A model generated the notes under the pieces. The model did no database searches. It saw only the letters and a program-made list of their open reading frames with translations, and was not told the DNA's origin. A DNA stretch of 64,000 bases, taken from assembly GCA_910577165.1 (NCBI GenBank), contig CAJTLX010000012.1:1-64000 (forward strand), in the 5' to 3' direction. Source of the DNA: an uncultured Lachnospiraceae bacterium (GTDB lineage Bacteria > Bacillota > Clostridia > Lachnospirales > Lachnospiraceae). Position numbers and translations under genes: made by a program. Below are positions 25,496 through 34,132 of this stretch, one piece after another (the first letter of the stretch is position 1; the number at the start of each line of letters is the position of its first letter).

Positions 25496-27853
25496 ATGGA
25501 TTTGCAAAAAAACAGGAATTATTCCTATTTGTTGATCATCGCAGTAGCTATTCTATGTTTTTTTGGCACGGGCTGCGGAGAAAAGAAAAATGAGAATTTA
25601 ATGCTGCACTTAGCCTTTGATGAGGGAAGCGGAACTTCCACATCGGACAGTGCGAAGAAACTTTCGGATACGGAGGTGCATTACCGCTTTACCCATGCAG
25701 CATATATGGAGGACAGGGAACCGCAGTGGAGGACAAAGGGCATTGAAAAAGGCTCCCTGCTCTTTGACGGGAGTTCCACATGGTTAGAATATAGTCCGGA
25801 GGAGATCTGTATATCCGGGGAGGCTTTTTCCATAAGCGTCTGGATTGCCCCGCGCGCGTTCGAGTGGGATGATCCAAATGCCGCAAATACAGGAAATGCA
25901 CATCTGACCGCAATCGTTAGCCAGTATGACAAGGCGAAGAAACAGGGATTTTTGCTTGGCTACCAGCGTTTTGGACGGCTCTGTTTTGAGATCGGAACGG
26001 GCGATGAGTGGATCACGCTCTGGGGGGAAGGGGAAAACTTAAAAAAGTATGAGTGGAACCAGGTCACAGCAACTTTTGACGGAAAAAATGGTCAGGTCTG
26101 CCTGTATTTAAACGGAAAGCAAATTGCCTCCGCCTGGACGACAATGGAATCAGAGATAAGTCCGGCGGAAAGTAAAAAGCTTCTTATCGGCAAGAACTCA
26201 GATGCGGAGCAAATTGCCGCAGGTACCTACAATATGTTTGCGGGGCTGATGGATGAATTAAAACTCTACAGTACTGTGCTTTCCGAGGAGGAAATTGGGG
26301 TGAAGGACGCGCCGGAGATCGCATTTGAAGATATCTGGCTGGAAAATATTTTGACGGGAGATATTTATCGTCCGCAGTACCACGGCGCGCCATATCAGCA
26401 CTGGATGAACGAGCCGCACGCACCAGTATATTACAATGGAATGTACCATCTGTTTTATCAGAGCAATATGATTGGAACTTACTGGCGCAATATCTGCTGG
26501 GGGCATATGGTTAGTACGGATATGATAAATTGGAAGCCAATTAAAGAGGCAATCACCCCGGCGGAAAATACGGTCGCGCCGGATGGTATTTGGTCGGGCG
26601 GTGCCACACTTGATAAAAACGGCGTTCCTCTTCTGTTTTTTACTGCGGGCAATGACAGTTTTTCTAAGGATGGACTTCTATCCAACCAAAATATCGGTGT
26701 GGCGTATCCGAAAGATCTCTCTGACCCGGAACTAACGGATTGGATAGTCTGTGACCAGCTTGCGATCACCCAGCAGGCAGGGCAGGGGCGAATCGGCGAA
26801 TTCCGTGATCCCCATATCTGGAAAGAAGGTGATCTCTGGTGTATGCTTATCTGTACGGGGAGTACAAAGACGAGGGGCGGCAGTGCCATATTGTATGAGA
26901 CGGACACACTCGAATTAAAGTCCGACGGCATTTCCATGAACTGGAAATATAGGGGACCAGTCTATGAATTGGAGAACCCTTCGGCACTCTACGGAACAAG
27001 CTGGGAACTGCCAATCTTAATTCCGCTGACCAACGAGGCGGGGACAATACAAAAATATATATTTATGATTTCTCCCGCACCTGCGGCAACTGCGGATAAT
27101 AAAGTATATTATTTTCTCGGCGATTTTGATGTAACAACAGGCAAATTTACTCCGGATGAAAAATTTGATAACCAGCCAGCACTGCTTGATTATGGCTGCA
27201 ATGTCTTTACCGGTCCAAGTGTTCTTACCGATCCGGTAAGTGGTGATATCTGTGTTTTTAGTATTATGCAGGATCAGAGAAACGGAGCGGAACAGGGTTC
27301 GGCAGGATGGGCACACGGTGTCGGATTAACAAGAAAGATCTGGCTGAATGATGACGGGACGGACGTGAAGATCGCGCCGATCGATCTGCATAATCAGGAG
27401 GAAAAGATCCTTGTCGATGCAAAGGATCTGACGCTGACACGAGCGAACGAGGAATTAAAAAAGGTGGAGGGCGATCTTCTCTATATCCGGGCGGTTCTCG
27501 CGCCAAAGGACAAAGAAGAATTTGGAATCCGGGTAAAATCGGACGGAAACCGAAATATGACATTCTTTACCTACAGCCCAAAGGAGGAAAAGATTTTTGG
27601 CGACACAAAAAACAAGGGTTCGGATGCGTCAACAAACAGCGTTTCGGGCGCACTCTCTCTAGCAGATGGAAAACTGGCATTGGAAATCTATATTGACCGA
27701 TCGCTAGTCGAGGCATTTTTTAACGATACAAAGGCGATTACCATGCGCAGCTACGGGGCTTATGAGGCGCAGGGAATGGAATTATTTTCCGGCGGGGAGA
27801 TAACGGTGGAAAGCCTGTATGTGGCAAAGATAAAGCCGATTAATGAAAAATAG
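25496..27853 (+). CDS. lipoprotein GH32 beta-fructanase with N-terminal LamG-like module
   Basis: A lipoprotein signal (IIAVAILCFFGTGC, Cys as lipid site) leads into a LamG/concanavalin-like module (HLAFDEGSGTS ... ASVWTT-type strands, DGSSTWLEY) and then a GH32 five-blade propeller. Motifs: WMNEPHAPVYYNGMYHLFYQ, where the usual D of WMNDPNG is Glu, RDP in FRDPHIW, and the acid/base Glu in GTSWELPILIP. A C-terminal sandwich (RSLVEAFFND) closes the domain. It is surface-anchored, so it acts on polymeric or long fructan. AGGAGG lies only one base before ATG 25496; TTG 25502 is better spaced and may be the true start, with an earlier ATG at 25463 also in frame. Confidence 0.85.
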   Translation: MDLQKNRNYSYLLIIAVAILCFFGTGCGEKKNENLMLHLAFDEGSGTSTSDSAKKLSDTEVHYRFTHAAYMEDREPQWRTKGIEKGSLLFDGSSTWLEYSPEEICISGEAFSISVWIAPRAFEWDDPNAANTGNAHLTAIVSQYDKAKKQGFLLGYQRFGRLCFEIGTGDEWITLWGEGENLKKYEWNQVTATFDGKNGQVCLYLNGKQIASAWTTMESEISPAESKKLLIGKNSDAEQIAAGTYNMFAGLMDELKLYSTVLSEEEIGVKDAPEIAFEDIWLENILTGDIYRPQYHGAPYQHWMNEPHAPVYYNGMYHLFYQSNMIGTYWRNICWGHMVSTDMINWKPIKEAITPAENTVAPDGIWSGGATLDKNGVPLLFFTAGNDSFSKDGLLSNQNIGVAYPKDLSDPELTDWIVCDQLAITQQAGQGRIGEFRDPHIWKEGDLWCMLICTGSTKTRGGSAILYETDTLELKSDGISMNWKYRGPVYELENPSALYGTSWELPILIPLTNEAGTIQKYIFMISPAPAATADNKVYYFLGDFDVTTGKFTPDEKFDNQPALLDYGCNVFTGPSVLTDPVSGDICVFSIMQDQRNGAEQGSAGWAHGVGLTRKIWLNDDGTDVKIAPIDLHNQEEKILVDAKDLTLTRANEELKKVEGDLLYIRAVLAPKDKEEFGIRVKSDGNRNMTFFTYSPKEEKIFGDTKNKGSDASTNSVSGALSLADGKLALEIYIDRSLVEAFFNDTKAITMRSYGAYEAQGMELFSGGEITVESLYVAKIKPINEK

Positions 27854-27870
27854 AATAGGAGGGGAAATAG

Positions 27871-30063
27871 ATGAATAGAAAAATTGCGGCAAGGGCATTT
27901 TTATGCCTTGGTATAGCGGGGATCTTACTGGGATCTGCGGGCTGTGGCAAGGATAAAGATGCCGAGACAGAGAGCGATAAGGATAAGACCGCTAAAGGGG
28001 CGGCAGCAGATATAGTAAACGGCAGTTTTGAAGCGGAGCATGAGAGCGGACAGTGGGTGGGCTGGACACGCTCCGGTTCCTCCTTTAATGCGCGGGGATT
28101 AAGTGATAAAACAGAGATGAACGGCGTGCCGATCGAGAAGGACGGAAATTTCTTTTTCTGCGGGACTGCTGCGGATAATCCCGCAATGAAAGGGACATTA
28201 ACTTCGGATGTATTTACGCTTGGCGGAAATGGGTTTATTACTTTTAAGATGGGTGGAGGCAAGAACACGGAGAAAATATATGTGGAGTTTTTTGAGGAGG
28301 GAAAGGATACTGCCATCGCGAAAATTGCAAATACGGACTGTGACGGAATTTTTATCACTGACCATCTAATTACTAAGGTAGTCGATCTTTCCAGCTATAT
28401 CGGAAAAAATATCTACATAAAAGTGACAGATAATGATGACGGCACAGATTTTGCTTATGTCAATCTGGACGGATTTAAAGTTTTGGCAGGCGATGAGGAA
28501 GTAAAAGCGGCTGAAGCTGACTATAAGAGGCAGATTGAGGCCTATGGAGAGAAGCCATTTGAGGAGGACGAAACTTTAACTACGATCAAAAACGGTAATT
28601 TTGAAACAGGGGATTTAACGGGATGGAAAATTTTGGAAGGAACGGCGTTTTCCAATGCCGGTGTGGTTCCGACAAGCCAGATGTACTGGGGAGATCGCAG
28701 CGTGTACGGCGAGGGGGGCTTCTACCTTGACGGAAGCAACAACGGCGCGATTTTAGAAACTCTGACCGGTGCGATCCGCTCAACGAAATTTACGCTTGGC
28801 GGGGATGGCTATATTAGTTTTATGATTGGCGCGGGCAACCAAAAATGTTATGTCGCGGTATGCGATGGCAATACGGACGAACAACTAATCAAGGTGGAGA
28901 ATACCTATTTCAGCGATCCGGCACTCGCGCTTACCCTGCTGCGTGTCTATGTGGATGCAAGCGAGTACAAGGGAAAAGTACTCTACTTAAAAGTAGTGGA
29001 TGCAAATGACGGCGGCGGGTTCGCGTTTATGAATGTGGATGATTTCAGGGTTTCCATGACTCTTGATGAAGTTTCGGCTCTTGAGATGGAGCAACTTGAA
29101 AAAATTAAGAGCGAAACATACAATTCCGCTTCCTACGATGATCTGGCCACACTGTTAAATTATTATAATAACTATCCGTATCCGGTGCCGCTTGCTGCGC
29201 TGGTAATGAATTCCTATGTACCGCATAAAGTGGTGGATTGTGGGACGGTGGACTTAACTTCTTTTCTTTCAGAGGCGAAGGCATCCTATGGGGATACAGA
29301 AGTAACCGATTTTGAGATTTTAAAGGTAAGTTTTAATGGCACGGAATATATGGATGGATTTTCTTCCTTTGATTTTAGCATTCCGGGCTACTATGATGTG
29401 ACCTATGGCACTTCCTGTGAAGGAAAATCCATCGAGGCGGCATTTACTGTGGTTGCGATGGCGGATCATAACTTAGTGGCAAACGGCGGTTTTGAGTCGG
29501 GCAATCTTGCGGGCTGGACGGTGTTAAATGACAAGTGGAGCTATGTAGATGGTCAGGCAACGGGCGTGATTTCCGCGGAAAATTATTGGGGGGAGGCACT
29601 GCCGTACAACCAGGCGGGAGGATATCATTTAGATGGCTGGAACAACGGGCTTGAGGAGGCGGATACCTGGGCGGTAAGATCGACAAATTTCACCCTTGCC
29701 GGATCTGGCTTTATCTCCGTGCGCATGGGCGGTCATGCCGCAGCGGTGCGCATATATAAGGCGGATGGAACGGAAGTAGGACATTATGCGCAGAACCGCT
29801 TTAGCGATGTCAATTTCCCAAGCCTTGCAGCGGGCGGTTCCTGGGCGGATATGGGAACTTACGTAATTGATCTGTCCGCGTATCTCGGTGAGGAACTTTA
29901 CCTTGAACTTTGCGATGAGGCGGCAGAGGGCTGGGCGCACGCATTTTTTGATGAAGTGGTAACTTACTATGAGGAAGTACCGGACTATGCAAACAATGCT
30001 GATATTGTCCCGGACGGCGGCACGGCAGATGAAGTAGCAATTTCCTGGCAGTTATTGCAATAG
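27871..30063 (+). CDS. surface lipoprotein with three repeated carbohydrate-binding-like modules
   Basis: A lipoprotein signal (GILLGSAGCGKD, Cys at the lipobox) precedes a 730-aa protein. Three related beta-rich modules start with the pattern N-G-x-F-E ... G-W (VNGSFEAEHESG near residue 49; KNGNFETGDLTGW near 240; ANGGFESGNLAGW near 537). They also share FTLGG/AG-G-F-I-S/T and a later D-L-S-x-Y-x-G-K/E strand. The middle part has a helical linker and a small beta domain. No catalytic residues are evident. Directly behind the GH32 lipoprotein, it is probably a fructan-binding surface protein; that role is inferred. Confidence 0.7.
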   Translation: MNRKIAARAFLCLGIAGILLGSAGCGKDKDAETESDKDKTAKGAAADIVNGSFEAEHESGQWVGWTRSGSSFNARGLSDKTEMNGVPIEKDGNFFFCGTAADNPAMKGTLTSDVFTLGGNGFITFKMGGGKNTEKIYVEFFEEGKDTAIAKIANTDCDGIFITDHLITKVVDLSSYIGKNIYIKVTDNDDGTDFAYVNLDGFKVLAGDEEVKAAEADYKRQIEAYGEKPFEEDETLTTIKNGNFETGDLTGWKILEGTAFSNAGVVPTSQMYWGDRSVYGEGGFYLDGSNNGAILETLTGAIRSTKFTLGGDGYISFMIGAGNQKCYVAVCDGNTDEQLIKVENTYFSDPALALTLLRVYVDASEYKGKVLYLKVVDANDGGGFAFMNVDDFRVSMTLDEVSALEMEQLEKIKSETYNSASYDDLATLLNYYNNYPYPVPLAALVMNSYVPHKVVDCGTVDLTSFLSEAKASYGDTEVTDFEILKVSFNGTEYMDGFSSFDFSIPGYYDVTYGTSCEGKSIEAAFTVVAMADHNLVANGGFESGNLAGWTVLNDKWSYVDGQATGVISAENYWGEALPYNQAGGYHLDGWNNGLEEADTWAVRSTNFTLAGSGFISVRMGGHAAAVRIYKADGTEVGHYAQNRFSDVNFPSLAAGGSWADMGTYVIDLSAYLGEELYLELCDEAAEGWAHAFFDEVVTYYEEVPDYANNADIVPDGGTADEVAISWQLLQ

Positions 30064-30078
30064 TAAAAACTTTGCTCT

Positions 30079-30918
30079 TTAATTTTGGCTTCGCCAGGTT
30101 CTTGGGGAAACCCCGTAGGTATTTTTAAATGCTCTGGAAAAATGCAGTTGGTTTGGATAACCGACTGCATTTCCAATGTCCGCAACGGACAGATCGGTCA
30201 TTTTTAATAGTTCCGTTGCCTTTACCATGCGATAGCTGATTAAAAATTCCTGCGGGGTCTTTCCGACGGATTTATGGAAAATTTTACCAAAATAGCTACG
30301 GTTAATTCCACAATGTGTCGCAATATCCTCAACAGAAATTTCATAAGGAAAATTCTGCTCAATATAATTGATGGCTTCCTTAATATAATAATCGCTCATT
30401 TTTCCCATATTTCCTAAACGGATGGTAGCGACGGAACGTGTCAGCGCGTCCAGAAAAATATACAGATGCCCGATTAAATGGAATGGGGTTTCATTTGAGT
30501 GATTTGCAATATATAGCATTTCCTGCATCATGGATTCCCGAAATTCCTTTGATGTGGCATGATAGACGGGCTGATCAAAAGAGAACCCCGCAATATCTAA
30601 CATTTCCTTTACACGCAGACCATCAAATTCCAGCCAAGTATATTCCCAGGGGTTATTTTTGTCTGCAATATAAGTACTGATCTGACCGGGAAAGAGTAAA
30701 AACCCCTGTCCGCTGCGGATTTTATAAGTTTTTGTTTCCCCTTTTTTATTGTTTGCCATCAGATTGCCCGTACCAGAAATCACATAGTGAAAAAGAAAAT
30801 GATTCCTTGCTGCCGGTCCATACATATGTGCTGGTTCACAGCGTTCCCATCCATATTGATACAGTCCAAGGTCAATAAATTTCTCGTTCGGAAAAATCGA
30901 AAATAATAGATCATGCAT
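30079..30918 (-). CDS. AraC-family regulator with cupin-type sensor
   Basis: 279 residues: N-terminal cupin-like sugar-sensing part (residues 1 to about 150; NHFLFHYVISGTGN, GFLLFPGQISTYIAD) and a C-terminal AraC double helix-turn-helix (ISVEDIATHCGINRSYFGKIF and then ADIGNAVGYPNQLHFSRAFK with the terminal FKNTYGVSPRTWR). GGAGGGG precedes the ATG. Divergently placed from the raffinose transporter operon, with an inverted repeat of 10-bp half-sites in between; it is therefore the likely activator of that operon. Confidence 0.88.
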   Translation of the reverse strand: MHDLLFSIFPNEKFIDLGLYQYGWERCEPAHMYGPAARNHFLFHYVISGTGNLMANNKKGETKTYKIRSGQGFLLFPGQISTYIADKNNPWEYTWLEFDGLRVKEMLDIAGFSFDQPVYHATSKEFRESMMQEMLYIANHSNETPFHLIGHLYIFLDALTRSVATIRLGNMGKMSDYYIKEAINYIEQNFPYEISVEDIATHCGINRSYFGKIFHKSVGKTPQEFLISYRMVKATELLKMTDLSVADIGNAVGYPNQLHFSRAFKNTYGVSPRTWRSQN

Positions 30919-30943
30919 AAAATCCCCTCCTTGCTCCTACTAT

Positions 30944-30998
30944 ATACCAAAATGCTAGATGAGTGCAAGATAAAAATGAAAAAGCGGTATTTTGGTAT
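30944..30998. promoter_or_regulatory. probable AraC-family operator (inverted half-sites)
   Basis: ATACCAAAAT (30944-30953) and its exact complement ATTTTGGTAT (30989-30998) are arranged as an inverted repeat with 35 bp between them. They lie between the AraC gene and the promoter of the transporter operon, just upstream of the -35 box. This is a plausible activator binding region. Confidence 0.5.
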
Positions 30999-31020
30999 AA
31001 AACTTCAATAATTCGGATAT

Positions 31021-31048
31021 TTTACATCGCATTATGGTATGTTATAAT
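31021..31048 (+). promoter_or_regulatory. promoter of the raffinose-family ABC operon
   Basis: TTTACA (31021-31026) and TATAAT (31043-31048), 16 bp apart, with the first gene starting 47 bp later. The half-sites just upstream suggest activator control. Confidence 0.6.
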
Positions 31049-31094
31049 CAAAATATAAAAAATAAAAGGGTTCAGGAAAGGAGATAATGTCTAA

Positions 31095-32381
31095 ATGCTA
31101 AGAAAAAACAAGATGCTTTTCGGAGCAGCCCTCTTTCTTGCAGGTCTTTTTGTTACCGGATGCGGCAAAGAGGCAAACGATGGGAAAACAGTAATTGAAT
31201 TGCTACACTATAAGCCCGAAGCAGTCGGCTATTTTGAGGAGGTGGAAAAGAAGTTTAACGAAACTCACGATACGATTGAACTTAAAATCTCTTCACCAAA
31301 CGATGCCATGACCGTATTAAAAACGCGCCTGATCAGGGAGGATAACCCAGATATTATTGGGATTGGCGGCGATTACAATTACTCGAATTTTATCGATGCG
31401 GGAATATTGATGGATGTTTCGGATTTTGATGGACTGGACAACATCAAACAAAATTATCTGGAGATCAATGAAAATTTGGAATTTGTTCCAACCGATGGAA
31501 TTTACGGTGTGCCTTATATGGCAAATGCTGCCGGGATCCTATACAACCGGGATATGTTTTTGGAATATGGATGGCAGATTCCAGAAACATGGGATGAACT
31601 GATTTCTTTGTGCGAGGAGATTAAAGCGGCGGGAAAATTGCCGTTTTATATGGGGTATAAGGATACCTGGACCTGTCTTTCCCCGTGGAACAGTGCAGCG
31701 TCCTCGCTGGCAGATTCAACAGTATGCAAGGATGTGAACCGGGGACTAACGACATTTTCCGAGCAGTATAGGGTGGTAGCTGAACAGATGAAGACATTAT
31801 TAAAATATGGTCCGAAAGATTTTGCGGCGTATTCATACAATGATGCATGTACAGCCTTTGCCAGGGGGGAGTCGGCGATGTTTATGATTGGAAGTTATGC
31901 TGTTCCGCAGATAAAATCAGTGAATCCCGATATCAATATTGATTCCTTTGTCTATCCGGCGGCAAGCGAGAAAGGAGAAAATTACTTAACCTCCGGTATT
32001 GACTTGCAGTTTTGCATTATGGAGGACTGTGAAAATAAAGAAGCCGCCTATGAAGTATTGCGTTTTCTTCTGGAAGATGAGAATGTGCAGGCTTATATGG
32101 ACAATCAGAATGCAGTTCCGTGCAAAAAAGGAGATTTTACATTGGTCTCCATGTTGGATGGCATGAAGGAGTACATCAAAGAGGGAAAGGTAATGGATTT
32201 CCAGGATCATTTTTATCCGGCGGAGATGGCAGCGGAGGCACTGATACAAACCTATCTGCTAGATGGGGATACGGATAAATTCTTAAAGAGATTTGATGCG
32301 GAGTGGGCGCGGTATAACCGCGATCTGATCAAAAAAGTGCAGAAATATGAAGCAGAACACAGAGAGGGGGAAGGACAATGA
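31095..32381 (+). CDS. sugar ABC transporter substrate-binding lipoprotein (MsmE-like)
   Basis: 428 residues. A lipobox (GLFVTGCGKE) is followed by a CUT1-type binding protein: VIELLHYKPEAVGYFEEVEKKFN, then DIIGIGGDYNYSNF, GIYGVPYMANAAGILYNRDMF and the conserved W-D-E-L. The end of the gene overlaps the permease start by 4 bases. Together with two permeases, GH36 and sucrose phosphorylase it fits raffinose-family oligosaccharide uptake; the ATPase (MsmK-like) is not in this window. Confidence 0.87.
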   Translation: MLRKNKMLFGAALFLAGLFVTGCGKEANDGKTVIELLHYKPEAVGYFEEVEKKFNETHDTIELKISSPNDAMTVLKTRLIREDNPDIIGIGGDYNYSNFIDAGILMDVSDFDGLDNIKQNYLEINENLEFVPTDGIYGVPYMANAAGILYNRDMFLEYGWQIPETWDELISLCEEIKAAGKLPFYMGYKDTWTCLSPWNSAASSLADSTVCKDVNRGLTTFSEQYRVVAEQMKTLLKYGPKDFAAYSYNDACTAFARGESAMFMIGSYAVPQIKSVNPDINIDSFVYPAASEKGENYLTSGIDLQFCIMEDCENKEAAYEVLRFLLEDENVQAYMDNQNAVPCKKGDFTLVSMLDGMKEYIKEGKVMDFQDHFYPAEMAAEALIQTYLLDGDTDKFLKRFDAEWARYNRDLIKKVQKYEAEHREGEGQ

Positions 32382-33241
32382 AAAAAAATGGGAAGAGTCG
32401 TACTTTTTTGCTGATTACGATACCGATCGTAGCTCTCTTTTTCCTGTTCAACACATTGCCGCTAATTCAGGGCGTGGTGTACAGTTTCACTAATTTCCGT
32501 GGATATGGGAGTTATGACTGGGTCGGTCTCAGGAATTATATTGACCTGTTTGGTGACTCAAGAGTCGGAAATTCCTATCTGTTTACTTTTAAGCTGGCGG
32601 TGGTCACGACAATTATTGTAAACGTGTTAAGTCTTTTGCTGGCTATGGCATTGAACAGCAGGATAAAATTTAAAAATACTCTGCGCGGGCTGTACTTTCT
32701 GCCGAATGTACTGGGCGGGCTTGTGGTCGGCTATATCTTCAATTATTTTTTCACTTATATCCTGCCGGAATTGGCAAAGCTTATGGGATTTGAGGGAAAC
32801 AGTATGTTAGCAAATTCAAAGACTGCATGGCTTGCGATTGCAATAGTTTGTGCATGGCAGTCGATCGCGATGAACACTATCATCTATATTTCCGGATTGC
32901 AGACCGTGCCGGAAGATGTATATGAAGCGGGTTCACTTGACGGGGCAACCGGCTGGTCAAAGTTCCGCCTGTTGACCTTCCCACTTATTTTTCCATTTTT
33001 TACCATAAACTTAGTTCTCTGCATGAAAAATTTCCTGATGGTATTTGATCAGATTATGTCCCTGACCAAGGGAGGACCTGCCCAGAGTACGGAATCTATT
33101 TCCTACCTGATTTACAACAACGGAATGAGTGGCGGGCAGTTTGGTTTTCAGAGTGCGAACGCGGTGCTGTTTTTTGTGGTGATTGTAGTGATCTCCGTTG
33201 CGCAGATGACATTTTTAGGGAAGAAGGAGGAGCAGCTATGA
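32378..33241 (+). CDS. sugar ABC transporter permease (MsmF-like)
   Basis: 287 residues with six membrane segments and the EAA loop VYEAGSLDGATGWSKFRLLTFP that docks the ATPase. N-terminal FLLITIPIVALFFLFNTLPLI is the usual first helix of CUT1 permeases. It overlaps both neighbours by 4 bases (ATGA), so the three transporter genes are translationally coupled. Confidence 0.87.
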   Translation: MKKNGKSRTFLLITIPIVALFFLFNTLPLIQGVVYSFTNFRGYGSYDWVGLRNYIDLFGDSRVGNSYLFTFKLAVVTTIIVNVLSLLLAMALNSRIKFKNTLRGLYFLPNVLGGLVVGYIFNYFFTYILPELAKLMGFEGNSMLANSKTAWLAIAIVCAWQSIAMNTIIYISGLQTVPEDVYEAGSLDGATGWSKFRLLTFPLIFPFFTINLVLCMKNFLMVFDQIMSLTKGGPAQSTESISYLIYNNGMSGGQFGFQSANAVLFFVVIVVISVAQMTFLGKKEEQL

Positions 33242-34107
33242 TGGTGAAACAAAAAGAAGGAACAGAGATGTTGCGGGACAAAAAAGAAAAAAGCAATATC
33301 GGACTGACGGTGATTTTGATTTTCGGATTGATTACTATTGCGTTTCCTCTTTATATGGCGGTGGTGATCGCGTTTAAACAGCCATCAGAAATGACAAATA
33401 GTATTAGTGGTATCCTATCGCTTCCCGCAAAATGGAGCCTTGATAATTTTAGGGAGGCGATGCGGGTAACGGACTTTTGGCATTCGCTTGCAAACAGTTT
33501 ATTTATCACTCTAGCGACTATCGCGCTATCCATTGTGGTACATTCGCTGATTGGGTATGTACTGGGGAGAAGCAAGGCAAAGAGCAAATTTTACAATGTG
33601 ATTTATCTCTATTTAGTCAGCGGGATGTTCGTGCCATTTGCCATCTTGATGATGCCGTTAGTAAAGCAGACAGCAAAAATAGGGCTTTCCAATATGTTCG
33701 GGGTTATTTTGCTCTACACCGTATTTTATCTTCCGATGAATACCATGCTTTACTCCGGATACTTAAAGAATCTTCCCCTGGCGTTGGAGGAGGCGGCGTG
33801 CGTTGACGGCGCGAGTACATGGAGAACTTTCTGGACAATTATTTTTCCGAATATGCGGCCGATGCACGCGACTGTTGCCATCCTTACCGCTCTTGGCACA
33901 TGGAATGATGTGATGACTCCGCTTGTGATTATGTCGGGGGATAAAAATACATTGCCGTTAGCGCAGTTAAATTTCCAGAGTCAGTTCGGAACAAATTACA
34001 ATCTGGCTTTTGCGTCTTATCTGTTGGCATTGCTGCCGATCGTCGCATTTTATATTATCTGCCAGAAACAGATTATCGCGGGAGTTGCAAACGGGGCAGT
34101 AAAATAA
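33238..34107 (+). CDS. sugar ABC transporter permease (MsmG-like)
   Basis: 289 residues, six membrane segments, EAA motif LEEAACVDGASTWRTFWTII, and the C-terminal KQIIAGVANGAVK typical of the second CUT1 permease. The start ATG at 33238 overlaps the previous stop; a few in-frame ATGs follow and cannot be separated by sequence alone. It completes the importer whose presumed substrate is raffinose or a related oligosaccharide. Confidence 0.87.
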   Translation: MMVKQKEGTEMLRDKKEKSNIGLTVILIFGLITIAFPLYMAVVIAFKQPSEMTNSISGILSLPAKWSLDNFREAMRVTDFWHSLANSLFITLATIALSIVVHSLIGYVLGRSKAKSKFYNVIYLYLVSGMFVPFAILMMPLVKQTAKIGLSNMFGVILLYTVFYLPMNTMLYSGYLKNLPLALEEAACVDGASTWRTFWTIIFPNMRPMHATVAILTALGTWNDVMTPLVIMSGDKNTLPLAQLNFQSQFGTNYNLAFASYLLALLPIVAFYIICQKQIIAGVANGAVK

Positions 34108-34132
34108 AACCGAAGGGAGAGGAAATCAAACT

